Assembly: GCA_021234155.1 (NCBI GenBank)
Contig: JAJEKV010000010.1
Location: forward strand, 22,096,833-22,160,832
Source of the DNA: Isoetes taiwanensis
Lineage: Eukaryota > Streptophyta > Lycopodiopsida > Isoetales > Isoetaceae
Direction: 5' to 3'
Length of the DNA stretch: 64,000 nucleotides
The notes under the pieces were generated by a model. That model was not told where the DNA came from. It saw only the letters and a list, made by a program, of their open reading frames with translations, and searched no databases. Positions 11,108-22,908 of the stretch are shown here, one piece after another; within the stretch, counting starts at the first letter, position 1; each line of letters begins with the position of its first letter. The position numbers and the translations under genes were made by a program.

Positions 11108-13307
11108 CATAAAAGAAATCCGAAGACAGCGCCCAATCTTGCACATACACGACGAGAGGGAATCTCGGAATAGAATCTTGCCAACCACGCTTATGGAAAA
11201 CATAGCAAAGGTTAGAGATTCAAAAAGTTGTTCCCGTTATCAACCTGCACTTTTGTGCACGGAATTAGCGTGGGAAAGTTGCACGGCAACGAAAGCATAT
11301 GCAGAGCAGAAGTTCAGACCGAAAAATGAAAGACGATGAATGGTAGCAGCAGCGCCACCAGCAGGCTCCTGGGTTCAGCTTCAGGAAGTTCTTTTGCAAA
11401 TCTGCAGCATGGTTGCGACAGTGCAGGTATGTCAGAATCAGAAATGAATCTGGTTGGATAGGGCACGCCTGGAACTTAGCTGGCCCAAGCAGTCCGTGAA
11501 ATGGGAGTTGGGGTGGAAGAAATTGACCTTGAAATTGAACACGTAGAAGATGCACCTGATTTTGTAGCCCATGCCTTGGGCATGGCTTCTATTGTTGTAT
11601 CTCCGCCTGAGGATTCCTGCCAGGATCATTCCCAGATTAGCAAGGGAAGTGCAATCGGATTGGGGTAGCCCCCAAAGAAAAAGAAAGTTGCTAAAAAGTG
11701 GAGGGATGAATGGACCGATACTTATAAATGGGCTTATGTTGCCGTCATGGAGGGGACCCCTAGAATATTTTGCTCTGTTTGCCGCTATAGCCACTGCCCT
11801 CATTGTCGAATCTAGCATTGGCAATATCCCTGCAAATCCATACCCCTTTAGTTAGAGAAGACCGGCCATGCAAATAGTTTTTTAAGGGCTTGCTTCAAGC
11901 TATTAGTCTATTCTTACAGAGATGGGCCCAATCCTCCTTAGTTCCTAATGCCATTCAACGAATCCCTTGTATTTTAAGTAGACCAGTGAAGAGATGAAAG
12001 AAAAAAAAAGAAAGAAAAAGCAAGAGCCATACCTTGCTATGCCATAAAAAAATGCAACAAATGGTAATATGCCAAAAGAAAAAGCAACGGGTGGTAACAT
12101 GCCAGAAGAAAAGCCATCCCAGGACTATGGAGCTGCAAACCCGGCAAAGATGTTAAAAAAAAACTAAACCCATCTTCCTATCTACCTGATTGAAGCAGTC
12201 GAAAAGCTCTTAGGAATGTAGTACCCTCATCTTCAAGGCAGACAAATACAACATAGCTAATTGTTCCACCCAGTTAATATTACATATCTTCTGAGTTTTA
12301 TCTGCTCTACATCTGTGAGCCATGATTTTATGGTGGGCACTAGGGCCGTTCAGAGAAAGTAGCCGAAGCCAAAATTGAGTTTAGGGTTCATATATACAAC
12401 ACATCCGGACTATTAAGAGCTGCCTCAGCTATGGTTGTGCCGAAAATCTCAAGACTGGACGATTTGCTGCCATCATTGTACCTGCCCTGATCATTTCCAC
12501 TCTTACCGCCAATGCAGTGATGGCTCTGCTACACACGCTCATGGTAAGCTGTTTCTATTGCATCTCTTTAGTTTTCCAGCAATACAGGCTATACAAATCT
12601 GAATCTGAATCTATTCGCTTCATCTTTGAAAAAAGTCAAAGTGTTTGCTCTGCAAACGACCCATCCTCTTGCCTTTCTTCTAAACCAGAAATGGACTCAA
12701 AGGATCAGCTGGATATTTCGTATTTTCTTAAAGAGCTTACCCTTGACTCTAGCGCCTGCAGACCTCTGTATACCCCATTTCAACTGCCGAAAATGGAATA
12801 CCCTGGTTTCCTCTTCAAAAGAAGTTTTTACCTGTTTTGCTTAATGATTTTGTGCCTGATGGATTTGCATTGCGCGCAAATGCAGCATCCAGGCAAACCT
12901 TCTGCAATCCCCTGCTTCCAACCACAACAAAGCTCTAGCGACTCTTGCAGGTACGGATTTGGCATCGCCGCCAACAGCTCCGCTACAATTTGTAAGATTC
13001 GGCGCTATGGCGGCGGCCATGCGTAGTCGATTGAATCGCCGGAATAGGTCTGGGCTTTGCTTCAAAGCAAAGTAATAATTCCATCGCCCAACCACGTGTA
13101 GGACAAAGAAAATAGAGTAAAAAAAATAAAACAAAAATGGCCCAAAAACTAACGTGTCAACTGGAGAGCCCTTCTCAGCGACGGAAATATTAGGAACGTA
13201 TTTTTTCAAACAAAAAATCACACTGCTTTATATATGTTAGGATATATATAATTATTATACATCTCCCTTAGGGATGTTTAGGTGGCATCACATCCGGTGC
13301 GTTAATG

Positions 13308-13379
13308 CTTGGACTTTCTAGCAGTTTGTTAAGCACAAAATTGCTTGGACTTTCTAGCAGTTCGTTAAGCACAAAATGA
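13308..13379. repeat. 36-bp tandem duplication
   Basis: 'gcttggactttctagcag' through 'ttaagcacaaaat' is present twice (13308 and 13344) with two differences. Confidence 0.85.
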
Positions 13380-13499
13380 TTAAAAAAAATCTAGACATCT
13401 CTATACTTCCAAGGCATTTGAGTTAGATTTTGCTTGCCTAGGTCTTCTTCGGGTTTCTTTTTTTGTTTTTTTTTCTTTATAAAAAGAACTCTTGACCAT

Positions 13500-14000
13500 T
13501 TCCTGCCGATGGTTTTAAGTACGCTCGATTGGGGTTGGCCTCTGATGGAAACCCTTCTGAATTTCCATGGAAACCCTTCCGGCTTTCCATGGAAACCCCA
13601 CGGAAAGCCGGGAGGGTATCGGAAGGGCCGGTTTTCCAGTTTTTGAAATTCGGAAGGATGACCATGAATTGCATCCAATTGCCTATCATTCACGAAAGTT
13701 TCAGGCTGCTGAAATCAACTATCCCATTTATGACAAGGTCCATATTGGAAAATCGGAAGGGTTTCCACGAAATTATTTTTTAAAAAAATATTTACACACG
13801 TGAGCTTTTATGGCTCACGCTTTTCGACACGGACGTCAGACATTAAGGCGCATGTCCACCGAGCGCCCGTCACCCAAAATTCAAATTTTGAGTGGAAACC
13901 CTTCCCGATGGGTTTTCACAGGAGGAGGAAAATAGGAAGGGTTTCCACAGGAGTAGGAAAACAGGTAAGGTTTCCACATGAGGATGAAATTAGGTTAGGT
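13500..14000. repeat. GGAAACCCTTCC-rich repeat region
   Basis: Copies of 'ggaaacccttcc' and its complement 'ggaagggtttcc' recur in both orientations from 13546 to 13760. A second set of ~30-bp spaced copies ('agggtttccacaggag', 'aaggtttccacatgag') runs from 13890 to 14010. The same words form the hairpin at 18665-18759, so both loci probably derive from one repeat family. The open frames here are repeat artefacts. Confidence 0.65.
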
Positions 14001-15659
14001 TTCCACATGCAGTTAGAAACTCTATGGGGTAATATTAACGGAGAATTGAGACCAGCTTTAATCTCAAAAATTCTGGCACTTAACACCCAATATAACATGA
14101 CCTCAAAAATTCTGGCACTTCACATGGTTTGATGTGTTATGATAGTGTGTTGGCATTGTGATGATGCCAGCACACATGCTGTGGTTTGATCTTGTATCCA
14201 GGTTATGCTATTTTGAGTATATGACATGCTTGGATCTTCTACAGTTTTCTTTGCTAGGTTGGTTGCAACTGAGTCTTTACAGATGTAAGAGCTTCAAGCA
14301 TAAACTGTTGGATGCTTTTCTTGCAGCAGGCAAGCTGTTTGAACTATGTGAGGCTTAAGGAAGTCTATCTTAGACAAAAGGAGGAATGTGGTATATGTAG
14401 GAATTCCAACACTAAAGTCGTAAGAGAAATCGAAGACATAACAAACAATTTGAAGGATCGAAGACAAGTTGCTAAAACCATATATTCTAGTAATCTATTG
14501 CATTCTAATTCAAATTTAAAGTCATTCCATTCATCACTACCAATTCATGAGGGCAACCCATAGTGCCACAACACTTTGTTTGTTAATAGTTTCATAGTTT
14601 TCATTCTTCAATCTATCTTTTTATGATCTAATTAAAAACTTGCATGCAAACATTGTTCTGTTGTGACCTAGAAGCTATTAGGTGCAAGAAGGGCCTAAAG
14701 AAACAATTCAGCGGTTAAAATGACCTAGAAAAAGGTATGCAAGAAAGAGAAAGATTAGGCCACAACATTCTAACATACTAGTAAATTGCCCACCTTGGCG
14801 GGCTTTACATGTGATTGTTCATCTTTTGTGATTATTCCATGTGATTGTTTACTTGAACAATACTTGAAATGAGTTATTTAGATTTTTGGGTTTAAAGGTT
14901 GGTTTACGTTAAATTTCTTTAAACATGGAACTATTAGTGTTGCAGTGCATTGCTTAAACATTGATTAAGATAGTGAGGCTGCGAGGCGCTAGGCCATAAG
15001 GAAAAAATCCTGGGAAAATCTGTCTGTTCCTCCGACATTTCCAAAGCGCATTTTTTTTACCGCACAATCAAAATTGCGCCCTTTCATTTGATATAGGCAA
15101 ACATTCATCTTGCATTTGGATGCCATGCCGCCCAGCAGCCCATTAGGAAGCTTCGCCATAGCACAAGAGAAGGAAAAATCGGCGACCAATAGCGGACGAC
15201 CTACGGATAAACTTCGGCCTTCGAAGGCGCCTTTTCTAGCACGCTTTCGCATTAAAAAAGCACACATGGATTGCTGACGTTAATTGAAGGCGTAAAGGAT
15301 GTTCCTAATGTTGGCGAAAGAGTTTGTGGGGCCTTGTATTTTCCGGCACAAGGTTATGAAGACTCCAAAGGAGTCTCTTCTCCATTGTCTCCGTATTTCC
15401 ATGGAATTATTGAGGCTCTATTAACTACCACAGATAGGGACACCTCCAACATGAAGATCTGTTATAAATCCATGTTTTTCAATTGGCATTCCTATGTCTC
15501 TGCCTTAATCTGTTGCTCCTATTTTTCCAGAAGCTTTAAACACAGAGGTAAGGGTAGAAACATCTAGAGAAACATTTTGTAATACCATCTGCTCAAGCAC
15601 TTCATATCCATTATCCGCTAACCTGATAGAAGCGCTTCCCAAGCAACATATAATGCTTT
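14001..15659. other. Intergenic stretch, no gene recognised
   Basis: Two copies of 'ctcaaaaattctggcact' lie at about 14064 and 14102. The remaining frames are short and unrecognised. An A+T-rich region at 14560-14960 holds nothing I can name. Confidence 0.5.
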
Positions 15660-15843
15660 CGGATTTCTTCAGCCCTTGCGAACAGTTTGCTCAAGTTTCC
15701 AAATCTTCAAGTTCTGAGCTTGGTCTCATTGGGGATATGGGGAGTGCTACCTGTCAATCTCGACCACCTCAGATCGCTTCAAGTTCTTAATGCTAGCAAC
15801 AATCTCTTCTCTGGTGATATCCCTGACAGGTACTCTGCACCTT
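15660..15843 (+). pseudogene. LRR receptor-like kinase fragment (At3g03770-type)
   Basis: The plus-strand frame reads ISSALANSLLKFPNLQVLSL, VSLGIWGVLPVNL and LRSLQVLNASNNLFSGDIPD. These are consecutive plant-type leucine-rich repeats (LxxLxxLxLxxNxLxGxIP). The 'LSLVSLGIWG.LP' segment is characteristic of the probably inactive LRR receptor kinases related to Arabidopsis At3g03770. An in-frame TAA precedes it at 15651. No signal peptide, further repeats, membrane helix or kinase domain follow. After about 15843 the frame stays open to 15962 but no longer looks like LRR sequence. It is an isolated exon fragment. Confidence 0.6.
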
Positions 15844-15962
15844 TAACCCCGCATCTATCTTTCTCTGCAAGTCGGGATGATATCTTTTCTGGGATGATAT
15901 CATTTGCCTTCAAGGATGCAAATGATGGGTCTGCGGCAATACTGAGAGGTTTGCTAGCTTAA

Positions 15963-16679
15963 CGGATTTCCAATTTCGGATGCCATAGCTGAATACTTGA
16001 CACGGTTACTTGATGCAAAAATCGAGATACAGAACCCATTTTTTCTTGTCCAATAACAGATCATTCTCGAACTATGAATATCGATATCTCCTGCATAGTT
16101 TTCAAAGGGCTTCTGCCATAGCCAGGCCTCTCTACTCGAACCTTGAATTCGGTGCACTGTCTTGCGGCTTGGCTGTTCATAGCAAGAAAAAAGGTTCATT
16201 GAATGTGGGCCGTTGGATTTGATCAGCTTAATTCTCACCGCCCAATCTAGGGCGCGATTGAACACGGTAAAACATTATTATATAGGATACTATACTGCAG
16301 ATGATAATGGAACTCATCCAATGCCAACAAGATCAAGGAACTCATCCAATGCACGTAAAGAGAGAACTCTAAGAGCCCAAGCAGCGAGGTGATTTGTGAT
16401 ATTTAAATACAATGCAAAAGCAGACCTGTAAGCAAAAATAACTTCTTCAGGGTCCAAATGCCTCAGGTGGAGGAGGCTCAAGGTTTAAACCGCATGTATC
16501 TAACAAATGAACAAGAATAAGGTAAGCTACTCCAAGCATAACTGCAATTGCTCCAGTGACCACTGCTGTAATTTGGCCCTTCTCCGTAGCAGCTTTGGCT
16601 GCAAAACAGCCATATCATCCACTTATTTTAAAGTGACAATTTCTCCAGAAGATTGAAGGTATGTTTTCCACCCTCATCA
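15963..16679. other. Intergenic stretch, no gene recognised
   Basis: Short frames only. No repeat, RNA gene or domain is recognised. Confidence 0.5.
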
Positions 16680-17000
16680 TTAGAATATGACGCAATTACA
16701 GCATTCCAAGAAACTATACCTCCTATTGGACATATGGTCAAATACTTTAAATGCATCCTTTCGCGCACCAGCAGCAACTGTACAATCAGCCATATTCTTA
16801 ATCAAAGCATGAACCAACTTACCCTCTTCAAGAGTGGTGCATGCACCTAAAATAGCAATAAGGGTAAAAACATTCGGTTTAAAACCAGAAGACTGCATTT
16901 TGTCTAATAAACAGATGGTTTCTCTACTGTTCCCAATATGCATATGTGGAAATAATGGCTGTCCAGGAAATAACTCTCTAATGCATGTTCTCAAGACCTT
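16680..17000 (-). pseudogene. PLS-type pentatricopeptide repeat (PPR) pseudogene fragment
   Basis: The minus-strand frame contains TICLLDKMQSSGFKPNVFTL, IAILGACTTLEEGKLVHALI and, after a degraded stretch, DAFKVFDHMSNR. These match successive plant PPR repeats of the P-L-S class (FxxMxxxGxxPNxxTFxxxL.AC..L..G...H..; DA..VFD.M..R). Such proteins normally act in organelle RNA editing or processing. Only about two repeats remain. The segment NMADCTVAAGARKD stands where 'DMYAKCG.iedA' is usual, which suggests indels. There is no transit peptide and no E/DYW end. It is a retained gene scrap, not a functional gene. Confidence 0.6.
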
Positions 17001-17132
17001 AACAGGACAAAGTCCTTCTGTATGCCTGCAAGTGAAACTCCATAATTGCATATGAAAGCAGAAACACACCATGCCGACTACTAACAAATATGCACAAGGT
17101 GGAAACGAAGCAACATTAACTTGTATTTCCAC

Positions 17133-18664
17133 GAGAAAAAAATAGAGAAATTATAGAAAGGTTATCTTAACTTCATGATATGCACTGGATAGTTTGAGAA
17201 ATTATAGGCTGCAATATAAGGCTAGTTAGTTTCAGAAAAGCTTGTTACTGGATAACAAATAAAAGACGAAAAAATGCTCATTCAAATAAGAGACGAAAAA
17301 ATGTTCATTCAAAGCCATTATAGGAACAGGAAGGATAACGCTTATTAATCATACTAGCAATTTGTGACACAGCAAATGTGCCAACAGAAACTCTGCAAAG
17401 AGCTCAACAATTGACCCATCTGATGGCACCACATCTTTGATCTAAATATTAAATGCTTCCAAATTCATTTCCAGTCATGTCTTGCTGGACCCACGCTTCC
17501 CCTGATGAAGAACATGATATAACTCAATTACTTTGCGAAACAATTTCTAATCTCTGTGTATATTTAATGCGCCTAACCTTCTCAAATTTTATCTTATGCT
17601 GTTCAGAAACATAACTGACTTTAACTGAAGAAGAACATTATACATGAGAAAGAAAAGAAGTTGTAAGAACTTTGACATCTAGATACTTCGCATGAGGTCA
17701 AGGTTGAATCACTGACCAGATTTTTGAGTGCCTTGAGTAACCTGAAGTCTCGGTGGATGACAAATGTCCATGGGTATTCATGCCGCCCCCCACATCAGGA
17801 AGCTCCAACTGTAGAAGATACCGATGGACCAGCTGCTTCGTCAGAAGCCATAATGGATACCTGAAGTTTTTCTTTGGCGAAGAACTATAATATCCTGCAT
17901 GTTGGCACTTGAACCCTACCGCAAAAACCTGACCATATGTCTTTAACGTAATCCGTTTTGTTCCTATCTGTTGCCCTTACTGCATTAGTCACCCAGAACC
18001 CATGTCCATAATTTAACAGAATTCCCATCTGCACTCATTTTCAACAGTGGTCGATAGATATTCTCTGAAACTTTAAAAGAGGACCAACTTGCAAATTGGA
18101 CAGTATAGACCGATGGCTACTTGCAAATTTGGAAGAATGAGAGGATACATGTCTGAAAAAAAGCAAGAAAAAGAGGCGGGCATGAGGCAGACAAGAGGCA
18201 AGATCAAGAGGTAGCTTTTGCAGCTAGATAAAAGGGCCAGCAAAAAGAATTAATAATCGCCCACATCAGAAACAGGACTGCCCAGCCTCTGAATTTGATT
18301 GATACTACTTCTAGACATGCTCCAGCTGCCGCCCTCACCCTCTGCTCCCACCCTCACCCTCTGCTCCCATCTCTGCTGCAAATCCGTGGACCTCGAAAAC
18401 AATTTCTGACCCCCTCTGCTCTAATCCAGCAAAATGAAATGCGCAAAGGCGAAGCTCCAAAACATGGCCGAATCCGTCACCCATAGAACCATAAACGGAA
18501 TGCAAATCCGTATTAAACGCTGCCCAAAGAATCTGTGAGACCGGAGAAGAGGTGAGAAGAAAAGAAATTCTTTCTAAAAAAGCCCCTTCTAAAATAGCCG
18601 TGGGAATTAAATCTGGTCATTAATTAACGGCGGCGGATATCTTCTTCCGAAAAATTCCACTTTC
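17133..18664. other. Intergenic stretch, no gene recognised
   Basis: No domain-bearing frame is seen. An 'aagagacgaaaaaatg.tcattcaaa' duplication lies at about 17263-17315, and a short 'ctcaccctctgctccca' duplication at about 18334-18370. Confidence 0.5.
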
Positions 18665-18759
18665 AGTGGAAACCCTTCCGGGGTTCTAATATGAAACCCT
18701 TCCGGATTTCATGGAAATCCGGAAGGGTTTCCATATAGAACCCCGGAAGGGTTTCCACT
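18665..18759. repeat. Near-perfect 46-bp-arm inverted repeat (hairpin)
   Basis: The arm 18665-18710 and the arm 18714-18759 are reverse complements except for a small difference near the middle ('tcatatta' versus 'tccatata'), with a 3-nt ATG loop. Each arm contains two 'ggaaacccttcc' words, so the whole is a compound palindrome. It resembles a foldback element or MITE core. The 13.5-14.0 kb locus shares the same words. Confidence 0.9.
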
Positions 18760-19479
18760 AATTTATTTAATAACCCCAATCGGGGAGAGATAGTGTGAGC
18801 GATTTCCTGCCGATAGCTAAGGTTTAATCTTTGAGATCGTTAATCGAGGAAGAAAATCCGTCTCCTAGTCTCTTTTGGGATTTATGTATTGTAGAGCACT
18901 GCCGCTATGTGTGGCCTGCACTCCAACGCATCAGTCCCCATAATACTATCCTGCTTTGCAGTGGCCACTATGATTCTACCGTAGAGTGGGCAGCCATCAT
19001 CTGGCTCGGCGCGAAAATTAAAGTTGGCACTCCAACTTGGCACCTGGAGACCCGTGCCGGAATTGAGACTCGATGGATGAGGCCCTTCTCGAGGCTGTTC
19101 TCCAGAGTCTCTGTATCCCAATCATCCCAGTAGGTTTTGATGTGACCCTTGCAGGAATTGACAGTAGGTTAATTCAGACGCAGGAGTCGATATCTAGGCT
19201 AGGATTGAGTAGGAGAGCCTTCAGCAATCACTATCTGTGTATTCTCTGCTTTAACAGAGTCGGGTCGTTAAGAGTGGCAACCCATAACTCCCAGCCCTTC
19301 TTGAGTTTCGGCAACATATATCCTCGAAATATTTTTCACATATATGTTCCAGAAGAATTTAATCTCTAGGCAATATTCTTCGACCGGCAATCCACGGAGA
19401 TTTTTCAGGACCTAGAAATTGTAGTGTGGAGATTTGTGGCAGCAAACTAAATTTTAGTCCAAAAATGGCCAGTACTGGA
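18760..19479. other. Unrecognised open frames
   Basis: Two overlapping plus-strand frames of ~100 codons (18831-19133 and 19073-19369) are open. The second reads GIDSRLIQTQESISRLGLSR and has ordinary amino-acid composition, but I do not recognise either. They may be 5' parts of the decayed retroelement-like sequence that follows. Confidence 0.3.
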
Positions 19480-21305
19480 GCAGGAATGAATGTTAAGGGA
19501 AAAAATAATATGGCAGAAGGATCAAGACATGGGGTTCTTGAGAAAATTGAAGAGGATGAATGGACGTATATCTTCTGGCTAGAGGATATAAAAGATGAAG
19601 CATAGAGAGTTCTTAAAGAAGCATATATAGTCATTCAGATTATCAAAGATCAACAAAAGGCAGCATCTTTTTGCATGGAGGTTCATGATGGTGGCTTGAT
19701 CAATACTTGTCTGAGCAAAATTGTCGGGTTGGAAAAGGACTATGAGGAAGGAAGTGCAAATGACAGAGATTAGGTATGGAACACTCTGGGCTACATTCAA
19801 GAAATGGATCATAGCCTCTACAAACTCATAACGGTCCAAGCAGGGACATATAGAGGAAGATTGTTCCAGCTTGAAGAACAATATCTTCTGGAATTCGAAT
19901 GAGGGGTTGCTAAGCAAAGTTAAAAAAAAAATGGATGTCACTTTGGACAACCTAACTGATCAAAAGACGGAAAGAGGCGGAAGATCATGTTATTGAAAGG
20001 TACAAGCGCCAGTTCAAGGGGTCATTGTCTAAGAACATTGCGGTGGGTCTGGAAGTTATCACCACCTCTCTCGAAATATATTAGACTAGACTCAAAAAGA
20101 GGGGGTGTTGATCAAAGAATGCAAGATCAGAGACGACAATGGCTTCTTCAACCCGGTGGAAGTGGATACGTGCGATTGCTTCAACTGCAACAAGATCAAG
20201 CTTTTCAGGCTTAACAAGACAAGTACTAGAATAGGAGATTTCAGGATCCAAAATAGAATTCCGATAATCAGTAAAAGCGACTCTGCTAAAGGTATATCAT
20301 CTCCTCCTTCATATAAAAATGTGTGATGAAAAGTGAGTGTTTGGATCCACTTTATGACAAGGGAATACAATAAGTGTCAGGAAAAAAACCTTAATATAGA
20401 TTATATTAATCTTGATTCTATATTAGACTCTTCTGCTATTGATATCTTTTCCAGGAAAGCTTTTTTGTTACACTTTCCCAAGAAATGCCTTTCTATTGGC
20501 AAGATCAAATTTTGGGTCACTAAAGTCCAGAACATTCCTATTCTTTCTATCTTAAAAATGGATAACATGACCGTCCAGATTATTTGCAGAGATGAGGTCT
20601 GTGTTAACCAATTCTTAAAAAGAGATTGGATCAGATTAACTTGCGAAACGGGACCCTGGGTATATTCCTGATAAACTTGAGCACATATGTACTACAACTT
20701 GGGTTTCCTTTCTAAACCTCTCTCCTGCGTTTTGGACTAGAGCTCATCTTAAAGCAACTTTATAGCCTTGGGGAAATTGTGGATATCAATATACCTATAG
20801 CAATTTTCCTTATGTTTGTATATCTAAGGCCATTAGTTCTAACTGGAAAACGGAGATCAAAATTACGACTACTGTCGGGGTCTTTATGAATCTAAAGACT
20901 AAATACTCTAAGATCCCTATTATCCCTCCCAAGGATAAAGTTGTTGCCCAGTCCGACCAGCCTAAACAAGCTTGGATCCCGAAACATACCTTTGAAAAGG
21001 GCGAATCCAGTAAGGGCATGGACACTATTAGTCAAAATAAGGCCACTCATAGCCAGGATGGGATTATTATTGATAGCAATATGGTTCTGACTATTAAGAA
21101 TGTCAACCTTTCTCTCAGAACTGACACATGTAACATCACCTTCTCTCTTCCCGAGGTTATTGTGGAAAATAAAGAGAATAGATTCAAAAAAGATCGAAGA
21201 GATTATATAAGAATGAGGATGGTTGGCAACTTGTCACAAAGAAAAAAGGAAGAGCTAAGTTATCTCCTAGTCCCAGCTAAAGCAGCCCAAGGAGATCCAC
21301 CATTC
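19480..21305 (+). pseudogene. Decayed retroelement-like reading frame (gag/ORF1-like)
   Basis: Several consecutive plus-strand pieces in shifting frames look like one degraded protein. They include ASFCMEVHDGGLINTCLSKI (about 19661), AEDHVIERYKRQFKGSLSKN, VDTCDCFNCNKIKLFRLNKT (about 20158), KFWVTKVQNIPILSILKMDN (about 20510) and a Lys/Ser-rich tail. Near 21205-21270 a further frame reads EDGWQLVTKKKGRAKLSPSP and then stops, and 'DGWxxVxKKK' resembles the tail of LINE ORF1 or gag-like proteins of plant retroelements. No RT, endonuclease or integrase follows. Family assignment is uncertain: a non-LTR ORF1, a copia-like gag or an unrelated dead gene are all possible. Confidence 0.35.
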
Positions 21306-21368
21306 AAGCTGTTATGGTGACAGGTATATATAAGTTTTAAATGGATAGAAGTATCAAATGTACAACTC

Positions 21369-22224
21369 TGTTGAACCACAAGTGGTCCAACATGTGTGTG
21401 GCAATTGAGAAGATATTATTTGGGGCAATGATTACAATGGTTAGGTTTTAAGGGCTTGGATTAAGTGGTGGAAGTGGATGATTAAGATGAAGAGGCAAAA
21501 TTTATGGTTGTGATGAAGAGGTGGAAAACAATGGTGGGGATTAATAGCTGTAAAACATAAATAATTTGAGGAGATACTCTCTCCTCCTCTTCCTTCACGT
21601 TCAGAAATGGAGTAGTGGCAGTGCTCTAAGAGGAGGGTGGCAGCCTCCTCTTCATTTGTTGAAGGTCCCTTGCAAGGGGTTTCTCTGTTGTTTCAAGATC
21701 ATGCTTTGTGATGTTTATTGAAGAAAAGAATTCTTACTGTGCAAATTTTGTTGTCTTATCATATTGATATTCCATTGATCTTTTCCTGAGATGTTTATTG
21801 ATCTTTTCTTGAGATGTTTATGAGTGTTGGCCTGGATGGGGAACCAGGTTCAACATTATGGCACTCCGGTGGGACTCTGTTCTTATGAGCAGAGTTTTAT
21901 TCCCCAAAGCACAGTCTGTATCAGAAAACAGAATATCTGAGTGCTTTATGAAGATATTTTCATAAAGTTGTTGTTGGCTTCTTCCAACGATGTTGTTAAT
22001 CTCAAGGGAAAATTCCCCCTGTAGCAGACCAATGGCTAAGTGCAGGAGAAATGTATATGCAGAATCATTGAAGAATGTGCGTTACCTGTTCCCTGCTGTT
22101 CCAGAAGAATCAAAAGAACGTACTTCCCAATATTTTTTGCCATATATTCTGCATCCCTTCTATGCCTTCTATCTCTGATACACTCATTTTCTTCCCTGAA
22201 ATCCGGAAAGCCACCATAAGCCCC
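21369..22224 (+). repeat. Left long direct repeat (LTR-like copy 1)
   Basis: This copy lacks about 25 bp ('gtaatttggagcatatta' region) that copy 2 has near 22975. It is otherwise colinear, including the 'gtagtggcagtgctctaag' and 'tggatggggaaccaggttca' landmarks. Confidence 0.85.
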
Positions 22225-22750
22225 GCTTGCTCACTGTGTTAATTTTACAATTTTTGAAAGCACTAATCTAAAGACCTGAATCCGCTACTGCCATACAATC
22301 CGAAGATGCCTGAGCTTTTTGAACTGCTCAAAACCAGTTTGTTCAGAACCTGCTTTTCTAAATCTTCCTTCAAACCTGCTAAAATGCTTGCCGGATTCTT
22401 AGATTTTTCCGTTGCCGACTCTGCCTATCCATATGCTGATAGATGCCATTGATCTCCAAAGGCCGCCACATCCAGCTGCCGTAAACGTAGCTTCTATTCT
22501 TGCCTTAACCCTAGCACATTGTAACAAACCGCCTGCATTCTGATATTTCTTATGCATTCTGCTCCAGCTTGTTGCACGCCCTAACCCTAAAGATTTCATT
22601 TTTTTATCGTTGCCTAGTTTTCCACGACCATTGCCTCTTGAAATTATATAACCAATTATTTTGGGGCACCCACTCTCTATTGGATTGAAGCTATGGTCCC
22701 ACGGTCTTTTTGGCACAAGGGTGTTGGAGTCACACCTAAACCAAAACTCC

Positions 22751-22840
22751 GGTGCCTAGGAGGCACCTAAAAAACTCACATTGTGTTGGAATACACGTTA
22801 AACCTTCCAGTGCCTAGGAGGCACTTTAAAAACTCACATT
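22751..22840. repeat. Short duplicated palindrome-bearing unit
   Basis: Two copies of 'gtgcctaggaggcac' followed by 'aaaaactcacatt' lie at 22751 and 22810. GTGCCT/AGGCAC is a 6-bp inverted repeat, so each copy is a potential small hairpin. Confidence 0.75.
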
Positions 22841-22908
22841 ATTTTTTCCTTTTCTTTTGTGCCGGTATGAGGGCCGAGGGGACCGGCCCATTCTTTTTTG
22901 GGGCATAA

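Larger units (their letters stand above)
10500..13499. other. Intergenic stretch, no gene recognised
   Basis: The longest frame (12517-13026, plus, 169 codons) is Ser/Cys/Leu-rich with no recognisable domain. I do not call it a gene. Short tandem duplications occur at 11056-11107 (26-bp unit) and 13308-13379 (36-bp unit). An A/G-rich run lies near 12000-12020. Nothing else could be supported. Confidence 0.5.

Noticed and set aside
12517-13026. 169-codon plus-strand frame as a hypothetical gene
   Set aside because: No domain is visible, stretches are low in complexity, and the opposite strand is also open over part of it. There is no supporting promoter or splice context.
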